From contig JAEYQV010000034.1 of the NCBI GenBank assembly GCA_023409835.1, forward strand, positions 1-8,670: DNA of 8,670 nucleotides, given 5' to 3'. Under the pieces are notes generated by a model, which searched no databases, had not been told where the DNA came from, and worked only from the letters and a program-made list of their open reading frames with translations. The position numbers were made by a program, and so were the translations under genes. This DNA comes from Bacillota bacterium (GTDB lineage: Bacteria; Bacillota; Clostridia; Lachnospirales; Lachnospiraceae). Of the stretch, positions 1-7,829 are shown piece after piece; positions within the stretch are counted from its first letter, which is position 1, and each line of letters opens with the position of its first letter.

Positions 1-52
1 TTGCCTGCCTTCAATGGCTAAATGAAGGTTTCCGCTTATATTCAATTTTCTA

Positions 53-89
53 CAAAGAAATCTGCTTATGTACCATGATACAGAGCAGA
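53..89 (-). terminator. Weak candidate Rho-independent terminator after the operon
   Basis: In the minus-strand RNA a hairpin forms from TCTGCT (89-84) and AGCAGA (66-61), with an inner TGTA/TACA pairing around a TCATGG loop. It is followed directly by TTTCTTT (60-54). The position, about 120 bases after the last stop codon, fits a terminator. The stem is only moderately G+C rich, has an internal loop, and the U tract is interrupted, so this is a weak call. The rest of 1-211 holds short inverted repeats (CCTTCA/TGAAGG at 8-28, GGCGAA/TTCGCC at 99-142) but no convincing gene. Confidence 0.35.
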
Positions 90-211
90 CGCCTCATCGG
101 CGAATTCTATTGCGAAGATTAATCAGAAGTAAGCAGTTCGCCAAATCGTATCTTTAGCATGCCTTGAATCAGACTTCCCTTGATATTTAAATACAAATCA
201 ACTCTCAGATA

Positions 212-1252
212 TTACATCTTAATACCGGATTGAGCTAAGCTTTCAACAAAGCCCTTCTGTGCTATCAGATAAATGATAATCAAAGGTGCGATTACCATTA
301 ACGTACCGGTAGAAATAATAGCCTGCGTGTAGCCGGTTGTGGGCATAGAGGTTCTGTTACTAATCTGCTGTATATAGGATCCCAGTCCTTCTGCCAGTCC
401 TGATAAGGCATTCGCCAACAAACCGAATTTACGCAGGAATAAGGAGGAATAGAAGGTATCCGTCCACTGCCACACATAAGAGAACAGGAAGATTGAGGTC
501 AGCATCGGTTTAGCATCCGGTAACATAATAACGAGGAAGGTTTTAAGTTTCCCGCAGCCATCTACATAAGCAGCTTCCTCCAGCTCCTTTGGAATACCTC
601 TAAAATACTGCCTGAGCATAAAGATATATAAGCCGTTCTTAAGACCCATTGCACCGGCACTGATCATGATATATGGCCAGATGGAATTTAAGAGATTAAT
701 TGGCTTCATACCAAATAATTTCAGGATTCCGAATAAATCAAAGTATCTAAAATTCAAATATAATGCCGTTAATATCGTTTGAGGCGGTATAACGATGGAT
801 AAGATAACCGCGCCGAACAGCAGCTTTTTACCAGGAAACTTATATCTTGCAAACCCATAGCCAACTAATGTTGTTGACACCAACTGAACTAATGCGATCA
901 CAAGGGATACCCATAAGGTATTTCCAAATGCCTTTTTAAAGTTCATTAAGCTATTTACTAACTTATAATTTTCCGAGGTCAAATGCCTTGGAATATTGAT
1001 TACAGTAGCATCATACAGATCCTGCTCTTCCATTAAACTAACAGATATCTTATTTAAAATCGGCTGTAAAATTAGGAATGCCAAGCCAAACAGCATAACT
1101 GCACGACAGATTTTAAATATGGTAATACCGATTCTCTTTCTGAGAAGATAACCATTCGTCTGCTTATTTCTTTCCCTAAAGGGTAACGTAGGTTTCACCA
1201 TAATAGCTTTTTCTATATTTTTTTTATTGGACATGCTCTTCGCTCTACTCAT
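212..1252 (-). CDS. Carbohydrate ABC transporter permease, MalG/UgpE type (second importer)
   Basis: 346 residues, about 60 longer than permease B. The extra length comes from a basic N-terminal extension of about 40 residues before the first helix (about 44-66), and from longer stretches between the middle helices (about 165-205) and before the last helix (about 285-310). The coupling loop is canonical: E226-A-A-Y-V-D-G232, ending in LP at 244-245. The C-terminus ends in QSGIKM, as is usual for MalG-type subunits. The ATG at 1252 overlaps the upstream gene by eight bases (ATGAGTAG) and follows AGAAGG (1262-1267) at nine bases. A second in-frame ATG at 1234 has a poorer site. It should form the second importer with permease F. 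This is the last gene of the visible operon. Confidence 0.95.
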   Translation of the reverse strand: MSRAKSMSNKKNIEKAIMVKPTLPFRERNKQTNGYLLRKRIGITIFKICRAVMLFGLAFLILQPILNKISVSLMEEQDLYDATVINIPRHLTSENYKLVNSLMNFKKAFGNTLWVSLVIALVQLVSTTLVGYGFARYKFPGKKLLFGAVILSIVIPPQTILTALYLNFRYFDLFGILKLFGMKPINLLNSIWPYIMISAGAMGLKNGLYIFMLRQYFRGIPKELEEAAYVDGCGKLKTFLVIMLPDAKPMLTSIFLFSYVWQWTDTFYSSLFLRKFGLLANALSGLAEGLGSYIQQISNRTSMPTTGYTQAIISTGTLMVIAPLIIIYLIAQKGFVESLAQSGIKM

Positions 1253-2156
1253 AATAGTATACCTTCTTTGATATTATCGCTGATACGACAGTAATGATTA
1301 CAGCTACCACAGCAAAATATGTCCAAGCCATGGCTGAACTTAGTCCGTAATCAATTCTGGTTGTCATGGTTTGCTTTATCAAATTCATAACTTCATTATC
1401 ACTCTTAACAAAGAAGTCAATGATGGAGTAAATAACATTAACAAGAATCAGGGAACTGATCATAGGGAAGGTAATCTTCCAGAAGGTCTCCCATGCTGTT
1501 GCTCCTTCAATTTTCGCTGCTTCAAACATACTGGGTGAGATGGTCTGCAATCCGGATAAGAAGATAATAATCTGAATACCGGAAGCAATCGCTATGTCAT
1601 AAACCTGGTCTACCGCGTCAAATACGTATGAAATCACTCCGCTTGAAGTTCCCTCGGGGAGGAACATTTTCTTAACCGTATCTGTAACAGTTGTAAGGTT
1701 TGAGGACTCTGCAATTACATCCTTGATAGCACTCATAAGAGTATTATTCGTTTCTAATCCAACCAGCACACCGGAGGATAAGATTACCGGCAGGAAGAAG
1801 ATTGCACGTATCAAACCTCTGCCTTTAAACTCCTGGTTAAGCACAATGGAGATAAAGAAGCTGAATATAATAATGGACGGTACGGAGTATGCCATCCTTA
1901 CCAACTCTGTGATCATTCTGGGAATAAAATCCGGGTCCGACGTGAAGGCATACTTAAAATTCTTCAGCTTTACAAACGTGTATACGATTCCGTCTTCAAA
2001 GCTGATTTGATTGAAGGCCATCCGAAGTGACTGCCCCAGCGGCACCAGCAGGAATAATATAAACCCAATGATAAAAGGTAATACAAACAGGTATCCTGAC
2101 ACCGCATTTTTATATGCCATCGTCTTCGGTTTTCTTTGTTTTTTATCCTTCTTCAT
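1245..2156 (-). CDS. Sugar ABC transporter permease, MalF/UgpA type (second importer)
   Basis: 303 residues, a complete MalF-type membrane subunit. A basic N-terminus (MKKDKKQRKPK) precedes the first helix at about 21-42. Further helices lie near 90-106 and 116-134, then an outer loop, helices near 186-203 and 233-250, and a last one near 277-297. The coupling loop is canonical: E212-A-A-K-I-E-G218, ending in FP at 230-231. The start ATG shares one base with the upstream TAA (TAATG) and has a strong AAGGAGGT site (2165-2172) eight bases away, so translation is coupled to the DUF5696 gene. The protein differs clearly from permease A (canonical EAA, different loops and C-terminal YYYE tail), so this is not a recent duplication. 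It should pair with the next gene; the substrate is unknown. Confidence 0.95.
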   Translation of the reverse strand: MKKDKKQRKPKTMAYKNAVSGYLFVLPFIIGFILFLLVPLGQSLRMAFNQISFEDGIVYTFVKLKNFKYAFTSDPDFIPRMITELVRMAYSVPSIIIFSFFISIVLNQEFKGRGLIRAIFFLPVILSSGVLVGLETNNTLMSAIKDVIAESSNLTTVTDTVKKMFLPEGTSSGVISYVFDAVDQVYDIAIASGIQIIIFLSGLQTISPSMFEAAKIEGATAWETFWKITFPMISSLILVNVIYSIIDFFVKSDNEVMNLIKQTMTTRIDYGLSSAMAWTYFAVVAVIITVVSAIISKKVYYYE

Positions 2157-4696
2157 TATTGCTTACCTCCTTCCACAATATAATCCTTAGCGGGTATCTC
2201 TTTGCCGTTGTGGGTGTAAGCACTTTCGTTATAATTTACGATTACCTGCGTACCATCCTCATACTCGGTCATATAAACACCATTCGCAAGCTCCTGATGA
2301 TTTACGATGAACTGATTATACAGATGTCCGAAATCCTTCTTCATCTTCTGATACATGTTCTTCGTATCCTCAGACCACTCGTTGAAGTCTGCTGAGAAGT
2401 ATCTGTTATATCTGCTGTCCTGAAGCTCAAAGCTGCTCGCATCCATGAAGATATAATATAAACCTGCACCCGTCTCAGCCGTCTTAAGTATAGCCTTCTC
2501 ATAGTCTTGAGCCAGATTCAGTGCAGAACCCGCGTAGGATACAAGACCATGAAGTACAATTTCAAAGAACGGTATTTCCTGATCGATAATATTATAGCCC
2601 TTGGTAGACAGATTCACATCGACAATAAAATCCACATAAGGTACAGCATAAATATTACCGGTATTGATCATCATGTGATAGCCTTCCTGCTTAAGCTCGG
2701 AAAGCTTAGCAGCCTGAAGATTTTGTGCCTGCTCCCTGCTGGTACCCTTCTTTGTATCATAATCAGCACTTAAGGTCTCTCCGATATCGCCAAAAGCAAT
2801 ATTCTTGACACCGTACTCCGATATTTCCTTCGCATAGGAATCCATATTATCCAGATAATAGGACGGTTTCGCCAGGTTATAGGTATATAGATAATCTGTC
2901 TCACCAAAGTAAATCGGATTATAGGGAACAAGATCAACGATTTTACGGTTGACAAACTTCGCAGAATCTCGGATTCTCATGAAGTTATCCATCATATTGT
3001 TGCCATACACAAACTGGAAGGTGGACTCAAGGTATAGCTTAACGTTATTCTCATTGGTATAGGATACGAGCTCCTTAAAATCCTTCTTGCTGCCCAGCTC
3101 ACTGATCAGATCCACCTTGTTCGGAGCCTCATGGATGATTCCTTCATTAAACCAGCCGTTGTATTTGATATTGAGATCTGTTATTCCATAGCTTAAGAGC
3201 TGTTCCACAACACCCTTCGCTTCCTTATAGGAGGTCAGTTCATCCGGCTGTCTGGTCGGAATACCGAACACATGCTTCGTACGGTCAACCGCACCGATTA
3301 GCTCAATCGCTACAGGCAAGTCGGATTCCGTCTTCTTCACAAGCTCCGGATGTCTGCTCATCAGATATTCACGGTAGGTTGTCGCCATGGAAGAATAATC
3401 GTTCTTATCAATAAAGATATACTTCTGGGAAATCACTTCATCCGGGAGCTTATCCTGGAACATACGGACCGTTTTATCAGATTTTGCCGATAAGTCCATT
3501 AGTGCATTATGTACCAGATAATAGTTAGCGGCAGCGAAATTATAGCTATTGTATCTTCCGCTTACATCTGCTTCAAGATATGCGTAGGTACTGCCCTGCT
3601 CCATTATACACAGGAAGGAGGAATCACCGCTGCTGATACCGAATACCGGAAGAGTCGCTCTCGTCTCGTCAACAACAGCGTCACGGTAGACGCCATAATC
3701 CCAACCGTAAACATCAGCCTTATAGGAACTCTGTGATTGCTTGCCATTATTAAATTTAATTATACCTCCGGAGCCTTCCGGTATCAGTATAAAGCCTTCA
3801 TCCGTTAATCCGCCTGCTCCGAAAAATGCAAGTGGTCTTAACTCAACGATCGGGTATTCCTTCTTATATTGGATGGAACTCATCGGTATAGAGACTCTTA
3901 ACCCATCGTCTTCCAGGGTATATTCCATTTCAACGTTGAATATAGGCTTATCATGGGAGGATTCAGTTTCATATCTTGCTACATCGGTATCATATTCTGC
4001 CTGGGTATACCCGACAGCAACAAATTGATCTTCCATCCATTGCAGCTGACCTTTATTATCGGTCTCACGGAGAACATAAATCTTCTCATTTGCATAATCA
4101 GGATACTGGGCTAATATTTCATCCTTGTTCTCTCCCTTACGGGGTTTATTGATATCAAAAACCTTATAGTTATTAAGAATTCTACTCTGCGTTCCCTTGT
4201 CTATCTGGTCGAAGAACTGCTTGAAACGGGATTCCGGAACTGCAGGAGGTATTAAATATTGCTTTTCAAGATCGGCAATCGTATATTGAATCTTAATTCC
4301 CTTATCAAGAACTTCATAGGTATAGTTACCTTTTTCAATACTGGACCCAAAATTGTTCATTAAGGTCGGACTTCCGGATTCCGTATTGTATTTCAGAGAT
4401 ATGGTAGCATTAAGGTCCTTCTTATTTACACCCGCTGCTAAAACATCACTCTCCGCATCCTGGGGGTTGGAATACCAGATATGCCCTGTACTCTTCTGTA
4501 CTACATAGAATTGAGTTGTAATGGGGTTAAAATGGAATTCCAGATTATCATTTTCTAAAACAACCTCTTCCTCTGATATCGTATCATAGGAATAAATCGG
4601 TATCTCTTCCTTTACTTCTTCCTTACTACATGCAGACACTACACCTAGTAAGAGGCCGATTAACATAAGTAACAGCAAAACTTTTCTTGTTTTCAT
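2156..4696 (-). CDS. DUF5696-type surface lipoprotein with glycosidase-like C-terminal half
   Basis: 846 residues from ATG 4696. A lipoprotein signal peptide (MKTRKVLLLLML...) ends in VSAC, with lipidation expected at C23, so the protein sits on the outer face of the membrane. The N-terminal half looks like a beta-rich domain: LENDNLEFHFNP and STGHIWYSNP near 47-78 resemble the substrate-flanking sandwich of glycosidases, and LIPEGSGGIIKFNNG is near 304-318. From about 460 the pattern changes to alternating strands and helices like a TIM barrel: DLNIKYNGWFNEGI (507-520), KLYLEST (553-559), NIAFGDIGE (632-640), MMINTGN (675-681) and FFEIVLHGLVSYAG (710-723). A terminal beta segment (TQVIVNYNES...IPAKDY) is common at glycosidase C-termini. 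D637 and E640 are candidate catalytic acids. This matches my memory of DUF5696, a family of unknown function found beside sugar transporters; the enzyme role is inference. The stop TAA shares one base with the next ATG. Confidence 0.85.
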   Translation of the reverse strand: MKTRKVLLLLMLIGLLLGVVSACSKEEVKEEIPIYSYDTISEEEVVLENDNLEFHFNPITTQFYVVQKSTGHIWYSNPQDAESDVLAAGVNKKDLNATISLKYNTESGSPTLMNNFGSSIEKGNYTYEVLDKGIKIQYTIADLEKQYLIPPAVPESRFKQFFDQIDKGTQSRILNNYKVFDINKPRKGENKDEILAQYPDYANEKIYVLRETDNKGQLQWMEDQFVAVGYTQAEYDTDVARYETESSHDKPIFNVEMEYTLEDDGLRVSIPMSSIQYKKEYPIVELRPLAFFGAGGLTDEGFILIPEGSGGIIKFNNGKQSQSSYKADVYGWDYGVYRDAVVDETRATLPVFGISSGDSSFLCIMEQGSTYAYLEADVSGRYNSYNFAAANYYLVHNALMDLSAKSDKTVRMFQDKLPDEVISQKYIFIDKNDYSSMATTYREYLMSRHPELVKKTESDLPVAIELIGAVDRTKHVFGIPTRQPDELTSYKEAKGVVEQLLSYGITDLNIKYNGWFNEGIIHEAPNKVDLISELGSKKDFKELVSYTNENNVKLYLESTFQFVYGNNMMDNFMRIRDSAKFVNRKIVDLVPYNPIYFGETDYLYTYNLAKPSYYLDNMDSYAKEISEYGVKNIAFGDIGETLSADYDTKKGTSREQAQNLQAAKLSELKQEGYHMMINTGNIYAVPYVDFIVDVNLSTKGYNIIDQEIPFFEIVLHGLVSYAGSALNLAQDYEKAILKTAETGAGLYYIFMDASSFELQDSRYNRYFSADFNEWSEDTKNMYQKMKKDFGHLYNQFIVNHQELANGVYMTEYEDGTQVIVNYNESAYTHNGKEIPAKDYIVEGGKQ

Positions 4697-4705
4697 ATGG
4701 TTCAA

Positions 4706-4715
4706 TCTCCCCCTT
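4706..4715 (-). promoter_or_regulatory. Ribosome binding site deciding the start of the DUF5696 lipoprotein gene
   Basis: The minus strand reads AAGGGGGAGA in the short gap after the YIP1 stop. Its GGAG ends 10 bases before the ATG at 4696. An in-frame TTG at 4705 lies practically against the site, too close to be used, so ATG 4696 is the better start. Confidence 0.7.
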
Positions 4716-4720
4716 CCATA

Positions 4721-5383
4721 TTAATAGAGTCTGAATGCGGCTTCTTTATAAAGAGAAACAAAATACCCAAAGCTCTGTGTAATTAAACTGAAAAACATAA
4801 CCACCAGGAAAATAATTATCATCATTGCAACAATCGTTAGAAGGCTTGTGAATATTGCTTTTCCTATGGTAAAATCGTGGATCATCATCATCGCACAGAT
4901 GATTAGGATAACGCACCATATGGTTGATAAATAATAAAAAATATCGTAATACGTATCTTCCTCCAAGGTCAACACATAGGTAAGGAAAATCATTGGAATC
5001 CGTAGTAAAACATAAGGAGTCAGGGCATAGGCAGTCGCCATATAGATCTGGCCAAGCTTTCCCTTACCATCCATCAATGTTGTCAAGCTCCAGTTGGCAA
5101 TGCACCAAGTAAAGAACAGGACAACGGATGGAAGAATCTGCATGAACAGATTGAAATACTCCCAGTGTGGGTAATAATAGGGGAAGCTGGAATAAGTCCA
5201 GGTCCATACCTGCGTTAATACGACCAGCAGCAATATCACGTTAGCAGCTCCGATGGAACCACGTTTTTCATGGGTCAGGTCCCAAAAACCATCAAACGGT
5301 CTGAATATAACATGAAGGCTGAACTTCAAGGTCTTCCCGAGATGAATTAGTTTATCCTTTTGAAATGCTGTCTTTATACTCAT
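4721..5383 (-). CDS. YIP1-family integral membrane protein
   Basis: 220 residues with about five membrane helices (roughly 44-64, 84-103, 113-138, 147-168, 178-200). The features fit bacterial YIP1-domain proteins: an N-terminal RPFDGFWDLTHEKRGS segment before the first helix, then a W...L...DGKG stretch at about 98-108, followed by an ATAYALTPY segment at 117-124. No catalytic residues are visible. Bacterial YIP1 proteins have no settled role; the eukaryotic relatives act in membrane trafficking. The ATG at 5383 overlaps the upstream TGA by four bases (ATGA), and a near-perfect ribosome binding site AAAGGAGGTG (5394-5403) precedes it, so it is translationally coupled to the propeller gene. 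The pairing with the propeller and DUF5696 genes suggests the three work together at the membrane, which is inference. Confidence 0.85.
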   Translation of the reverse strand: MSIKTAFQKDKLIHLGKTLKFSLHVIFRPFDGFWDLTHEKRGSIGAANVILLLVVLTQVWTWTYSSFPYYYPHWEYFNLFMQILPSVVLFFTWCIANWSLTTLMDGKGKLGQIYMATAYALTPYVLLRIPMIFLTYVLTLEEDTYYDIFYYLSTIWCVILIICAMMMIHDFTIGKAIFTSLLTIVAMMIIIFLVVMFFSLITQSFGYFVSLYKEAAFRLY

Positions 5384-6858
5384 TGTTTTCGTGCACCTCC
5401 TTTGATCAGCCTTTTCATTGTTCTAATAAACCATGGTAACATCAATAGGACGATACCACCACCGATTAGATAACCAATGTGCTCTTCCACCCATTCCTTA
5501 CGATATTCTGCAAATGCTTTGGAATAGTTTGAGGTGTCTCGCTTTATTTCAAAATACTTCATCGCTTCTTCGTAATGTCCCTGCCTAAGAAGTGACCGTC
5601 CGATACCGATATATGCAAGATCATAGTTACCGTTTAAATGAATTACCTTCCTCCAGTAATCGGAGGACTCTTCATACCGGCCTTCCTTATACAGGGAAAG
5701 TCCCTGATTTATCATATTGCCGTAATCAGTTAGGGTAAACCTTGTAACAGAGGCTGCTCTGTTATCCAGTACAAGAAGATCATCTCCCAAATGCTCAATC
5801 GCTACCGGATATAGGAAATAACCCTTCTTATTACCGAGACCGCCAAAGGCGTACAGAAGGTTCCCCTGGAAGTCATAACCGAACACTCTTCCTCTGACTC
5901 GGTCAATGCAAAAATACGTATCATTATCCATTGCCGTAACATCTTCGAATTTGGAGGAGCCTCTGATATCACCGCCGTTTCCCCAGTAAACATCACCCAT
6001 GGGAAGGTCATAGCCGTTTCTGATCAGGATATCATCTCCAAGGGAGTTCAGCTTACGGATGGGTGAGATTTTTCCGTTAGCTAAATCTCCGTCGGTAAAG
6101 GTGGTTGTGGTAGCATACAGAAAATTTTCCCTGTCGATTGCAACATTACTGTACTCGGTAGGTACAAAGGAGACCATCCTGCTTCTTTGTTCTTTTGTCA
6201 TAAGTCTCTTACGGAGTACTTCGAATAGGGAAGCCTTTACCGGGTTAGCACCGACATAGGTTGTAAACTCACCGTTTTTGTCAAATTCCATGAAGCCCTT
6301 ATTAACGTTACCGGCCATCAGGTAGAGTCTTCCTGCCGAATCAACAACACATTTCTTCGGAATAAAGGTAGCATCCTCCATGATTGTTTCATCCTTAGGC
6401 TTCGTATAGATCTTGATCAGATTCACATCTTTATCCGTATGTAGAATTCGGTTATTATCCGTATCACAGATATACATATCACCATTATCTGTAACGAAAA
6501 CATCCTGTGGATTTAATAAAGTGCTTTCCTGTCCATCGATGATTACTTTATCAATGATCCGGACCAGATTAAAATTCTTATCAACAACAACGATTCTGTT
6601 GTTTCCGGAATCAACGATATAAACCAGCTCGTTCTTAACAAACAGTCCCGACGGATTAGAGAAGTCGCCAATGCCTAGACTGGAGCCCAGCAGCAGCTTC
6701 TCGGCAGTATAGGCATCCGGAGATTCCAGTTCATTACCGAATATGTCAAAGCTGTAGGTATAAAAATTAAATGTTTCTGCAGATGCCTTAGAAGCAGGTG
6801 CTAAAATTGTGGTGAATAGTAGAATACATACAAACAATATCCTTATTTTTCTCATCAT
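5380..6858 (-). CDS. Secreted NHL-repeat beta-propeller protein with TPR and C-terminal membrane anchor
   Basis: 492 residues from ATG 6858; a GTG at 6864 would add two, and the numbering here is from that longer form. A signal peptide (basic MRKIR, hydrophobic core, APASKASA) predicts cleavage after A29. Residues about 65-375 carry several NHL-type blades with the pattern NPxxxFV...YIxDxxNNRI (VDSGNNRI near 84-91, DTDNNRI near 134-140), as in six-bladed propellers. A TPR-like helical stretch follows at about 383-440 (INQGLSLYKEGRYEES, LLRQGHYEEAMKYF). A single membrane helix at about 463-480 ends in a basic tail (RTMKRLIKGGARKQ), so the body should sit outside the cell, anchored at its C-terminus. 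NHL propellers usually bind proteins or carbohydrates, and no catalytic site is evident. The stop overlaps the next start by ATGA. The position between transporter genes suggests a scaffold or sensor partner, but the function is unproven. Confidence 0.88.
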   Translation of the reverse strand: MMRKIRILFVCILLFTTILAPASKASAETFNFYTYSFDIFGNELESPDAYTAEKLLLGSSLGIGDFSNPSGLFVKNELVYIVDSGNNRIVVVDKNFNLVRIIDKVIIDGQESTLLNPQDVFVTDNGDMYICDTDNNRILHTDKDVNLIKIYTKPKDETIMEDATFIPKKCVVDSAGRLYLMAGNVNKGFMEFDKNGEFTTYVGANPVKASLFEVLRKRLMTKEQRSRMVSFVPTEYSNVAIDRENFLYATTTTFTDGDLANGKISPIRKLNSLGDDILIRNGYDLPMGDVYWGNGGDIRGSSKFEDVTAMDNDTYFCIDRVRGRVFGYDFQGNLLYAFGGLGNKKGYFLYPVAIEHLGDDLLVLDNRAASVTRFTLTDYGNMINQGLSLYKEGRYEESSDYWRKVIHLNGNYDLAYIGIGRSLLRQGHYEEAMKYFEIKRDTSNYSKAFAEYRKEWVEEHIGYLIGGGIVLLMLPWFIRTMKRLIKGGARKQ

Positions 6859-6865
6859 AGTCACC

Positions 6866-7726
6866 TCACTCCTTTATACCTGAACTAGCCATGGTTTCAA
6901 TAATATTACTCTGTGCGAAGATGAAGAATAACAGCGGTACAATCATCAGAACCATGGAAACCGCGGCGCCGACTCCTGCTCTTGCTACAACCCCGCCGCT
7001 GATAATCTGGGATAACGCATAAGGCAAGGTCTTTAATTCCTCAGCATAGATAAAGTTTGAAGCTCTTGTATTCCAAAGGTTTTGGATGGCGAAGATTGCC
7101 AGTGTCAGGGATGCCGGCTTTACAAGAGGCATAATAATTTGAAAATAAATTCGTACCTCCTTGGCTCCATCCACCTTGGCCGCTTCAATCAACGCATCCG
7201 GTATCTGTTCCATGAACTGCTTCATCAGGAACAAGCCCATCGGTGATGCAAAAGCAGGAATTATGATAGCAAGGTAGGTATCAACCCAGCCCAGCTTCGA
7301 CATAACAAGGTAGTTCGGTATGGACAAAACCTGAGGTGTGAACATTAAGGCTGTGATAACGATTGTGAAGAAAAGCCTTCCTCCGGGAAATTTATACTTG
7401 GACAATACATAGGCTGCCATGGAAGCAAACAGCAGATGTCCCAGGGTTCCTACCACTGTAATAAATACCGTATTAAATATGTATCTTGAGAATGGTACCC
7501 AGGTCTTTCCCATTAAAACAAACAAATCCGCGAAATTATCAAGAGTGGGCCTGCTTACCCATAATCTCGGAGGGAAGAGGAATATTTCATCTAATGGTTT
7601 AAAGGCATTGTTAATGGCAAATAACAATGGAAAGAGAAAGAACCATCCAAATGCTATCAGGACGACATAAACAAATATATCTCCTGCTCTTGACCTATTC
7701 GGTTTTCTTTTCTTTAATATGCTCAT
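6866..7726 (-). CDS. Carbohydrate ABC transporter permease, MalG/UgpE type
   Basis: Second membrane subunit of the first sugar importer; 286 residues, normal for the family. A basic N-terminus (KKRKPNRSR) precedes the first helix at about 17-39. Then come the periplasm-side loop with the PxLWVSxPTLDNF pattern typical of MalG-type permeases, helices near 82-108, 117-140 and 148-168, and a last helix at about 252-272. The ATPase-coupling EAA loop is canonical: E181-A-A-K-V-D-G187, ending in MP at 199-200. The protein ends in SSGIKE, the usual C-terminal signature of this subfamily. The ATG at 7726 is preceded by AAGGGAG (7739-7745) at a slightly long 12-base spacing, and no better start is in frame. 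It follows permease A after 102 bases, and its stop is almost adjacent to the next gene, so it is co-transcribed with both. Substrate unknown. Confidence 0.95.
   Translation of the reverse strand: MSILKKRKPNRSRAGDIFVYVVLIAFGWFFLFPLLFAINNAFKPLDEIFLFPPRLWVSRPTLDNFADLFVLMGKTWVPFSRYIFNTVFITVVGTLGHLLFASMAAYVLSKYKFPGGRLFFTIVITALMFTPQVLSIPNYLVMSKLGWVDTYLAIIIPAFASPMGLFLMKQFMEQIPDALIEAAKVDGAKEVRIYFQIIMPLVKPASLTLAIFAIQNLWNTRASNFIYAEELKTLPYALSQIISGGVVARAGVGAAVSMVLMIVPLLFFIFAQSNIIETMASSGIKE
6869..6875 (-). promoter_or_regulatory. Ribosome binding site deciding the start of the NHL/TPR gene
   Basis: The minus strand reads AAAGGAG and overlaps the stop codon of permease B. It lies 10 bases before the ATG at 6858 but only 4 bases before the in-frame GTG at 6864, and a further GAGGTG lies close before the same ATG. 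This favours ATG 6858 over GTG 6864. Confidence 0.6.
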
Positions 7727-7777
7727 ATGAAATCTTATCTCCCTTACTTATACTTTAACCTGCCCAGTACCCTGTTC

Positions 7778-7810
7778 CTTAAGAATAGTACGAAGTATCG
7801 ATTACTTAAG
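7778..7810 (-). other. Imperfect inverted repeat in the gap between permeases A and B
   Basis: The only sizeable gap in the operon (7727-7829) contains a 33-base imperfect palindrome. The outer arms are CTTAAG at 7778-7783 and 7805-7810. They continue as AAT/ATT after one bulged base, then a TAC/GTA pair closes around a GAA (plus strand) or TTC (minus strand) loop, about 12 pairs in all. In the minus-strand RNA it is not followed by a run of U, so it does not look like an intrinsic terminator. It could be an mRNA processing or stability element between the two permease genes, or chance in AT-rich sequence. No convincing promoter was seen in the gap. Confidence 0.35.
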
Positions 7811-7829
7811 CTACAGAGAGTACATATCA

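Noticed and set aside
91..103. CGCC/GGCG hairpin as the operon terminator
   Set aside because: The stem is only four pairs and is followed by TCTGCTCTG, not a U run; the hairpin at 61-89 is the better candidate.
212..2156. Second permease pair as a recent duplication of the first
   Set aside because: The pairs differ in length, loops, termini and the EAA motif, and share only family-level features, so they look like separate ancient subfamilies.
3741..4028. Plus-strand open frame of 95 codons
   Set aside because: It lies wholly opposite the DUF5696 gene, has no recognisable domain or strong ribosome binding site, and is explained as an antisense shadow. The same holds for plus-strand frames at 1723-2010, 2114-2395, 2507-2773, 3509-3736, 6059-6259, 6413-6622 and 7419-7670.
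5802..6011. Minus-strand open frame inside the NHL/TPR gene
   Set aside because: It is a frame-shifted reading of the propeller coding sequence with no family features; the main frame is intact throughout. The same applies to the minus-strand frame at 2770-2955 within the DUF5696 gene.
7727..7829. Internal promoter before permease B
   Set aside because: A TATAAG occurs close to the ribosome binding site, but no matching -35 hexamer at usable spacing was seen.
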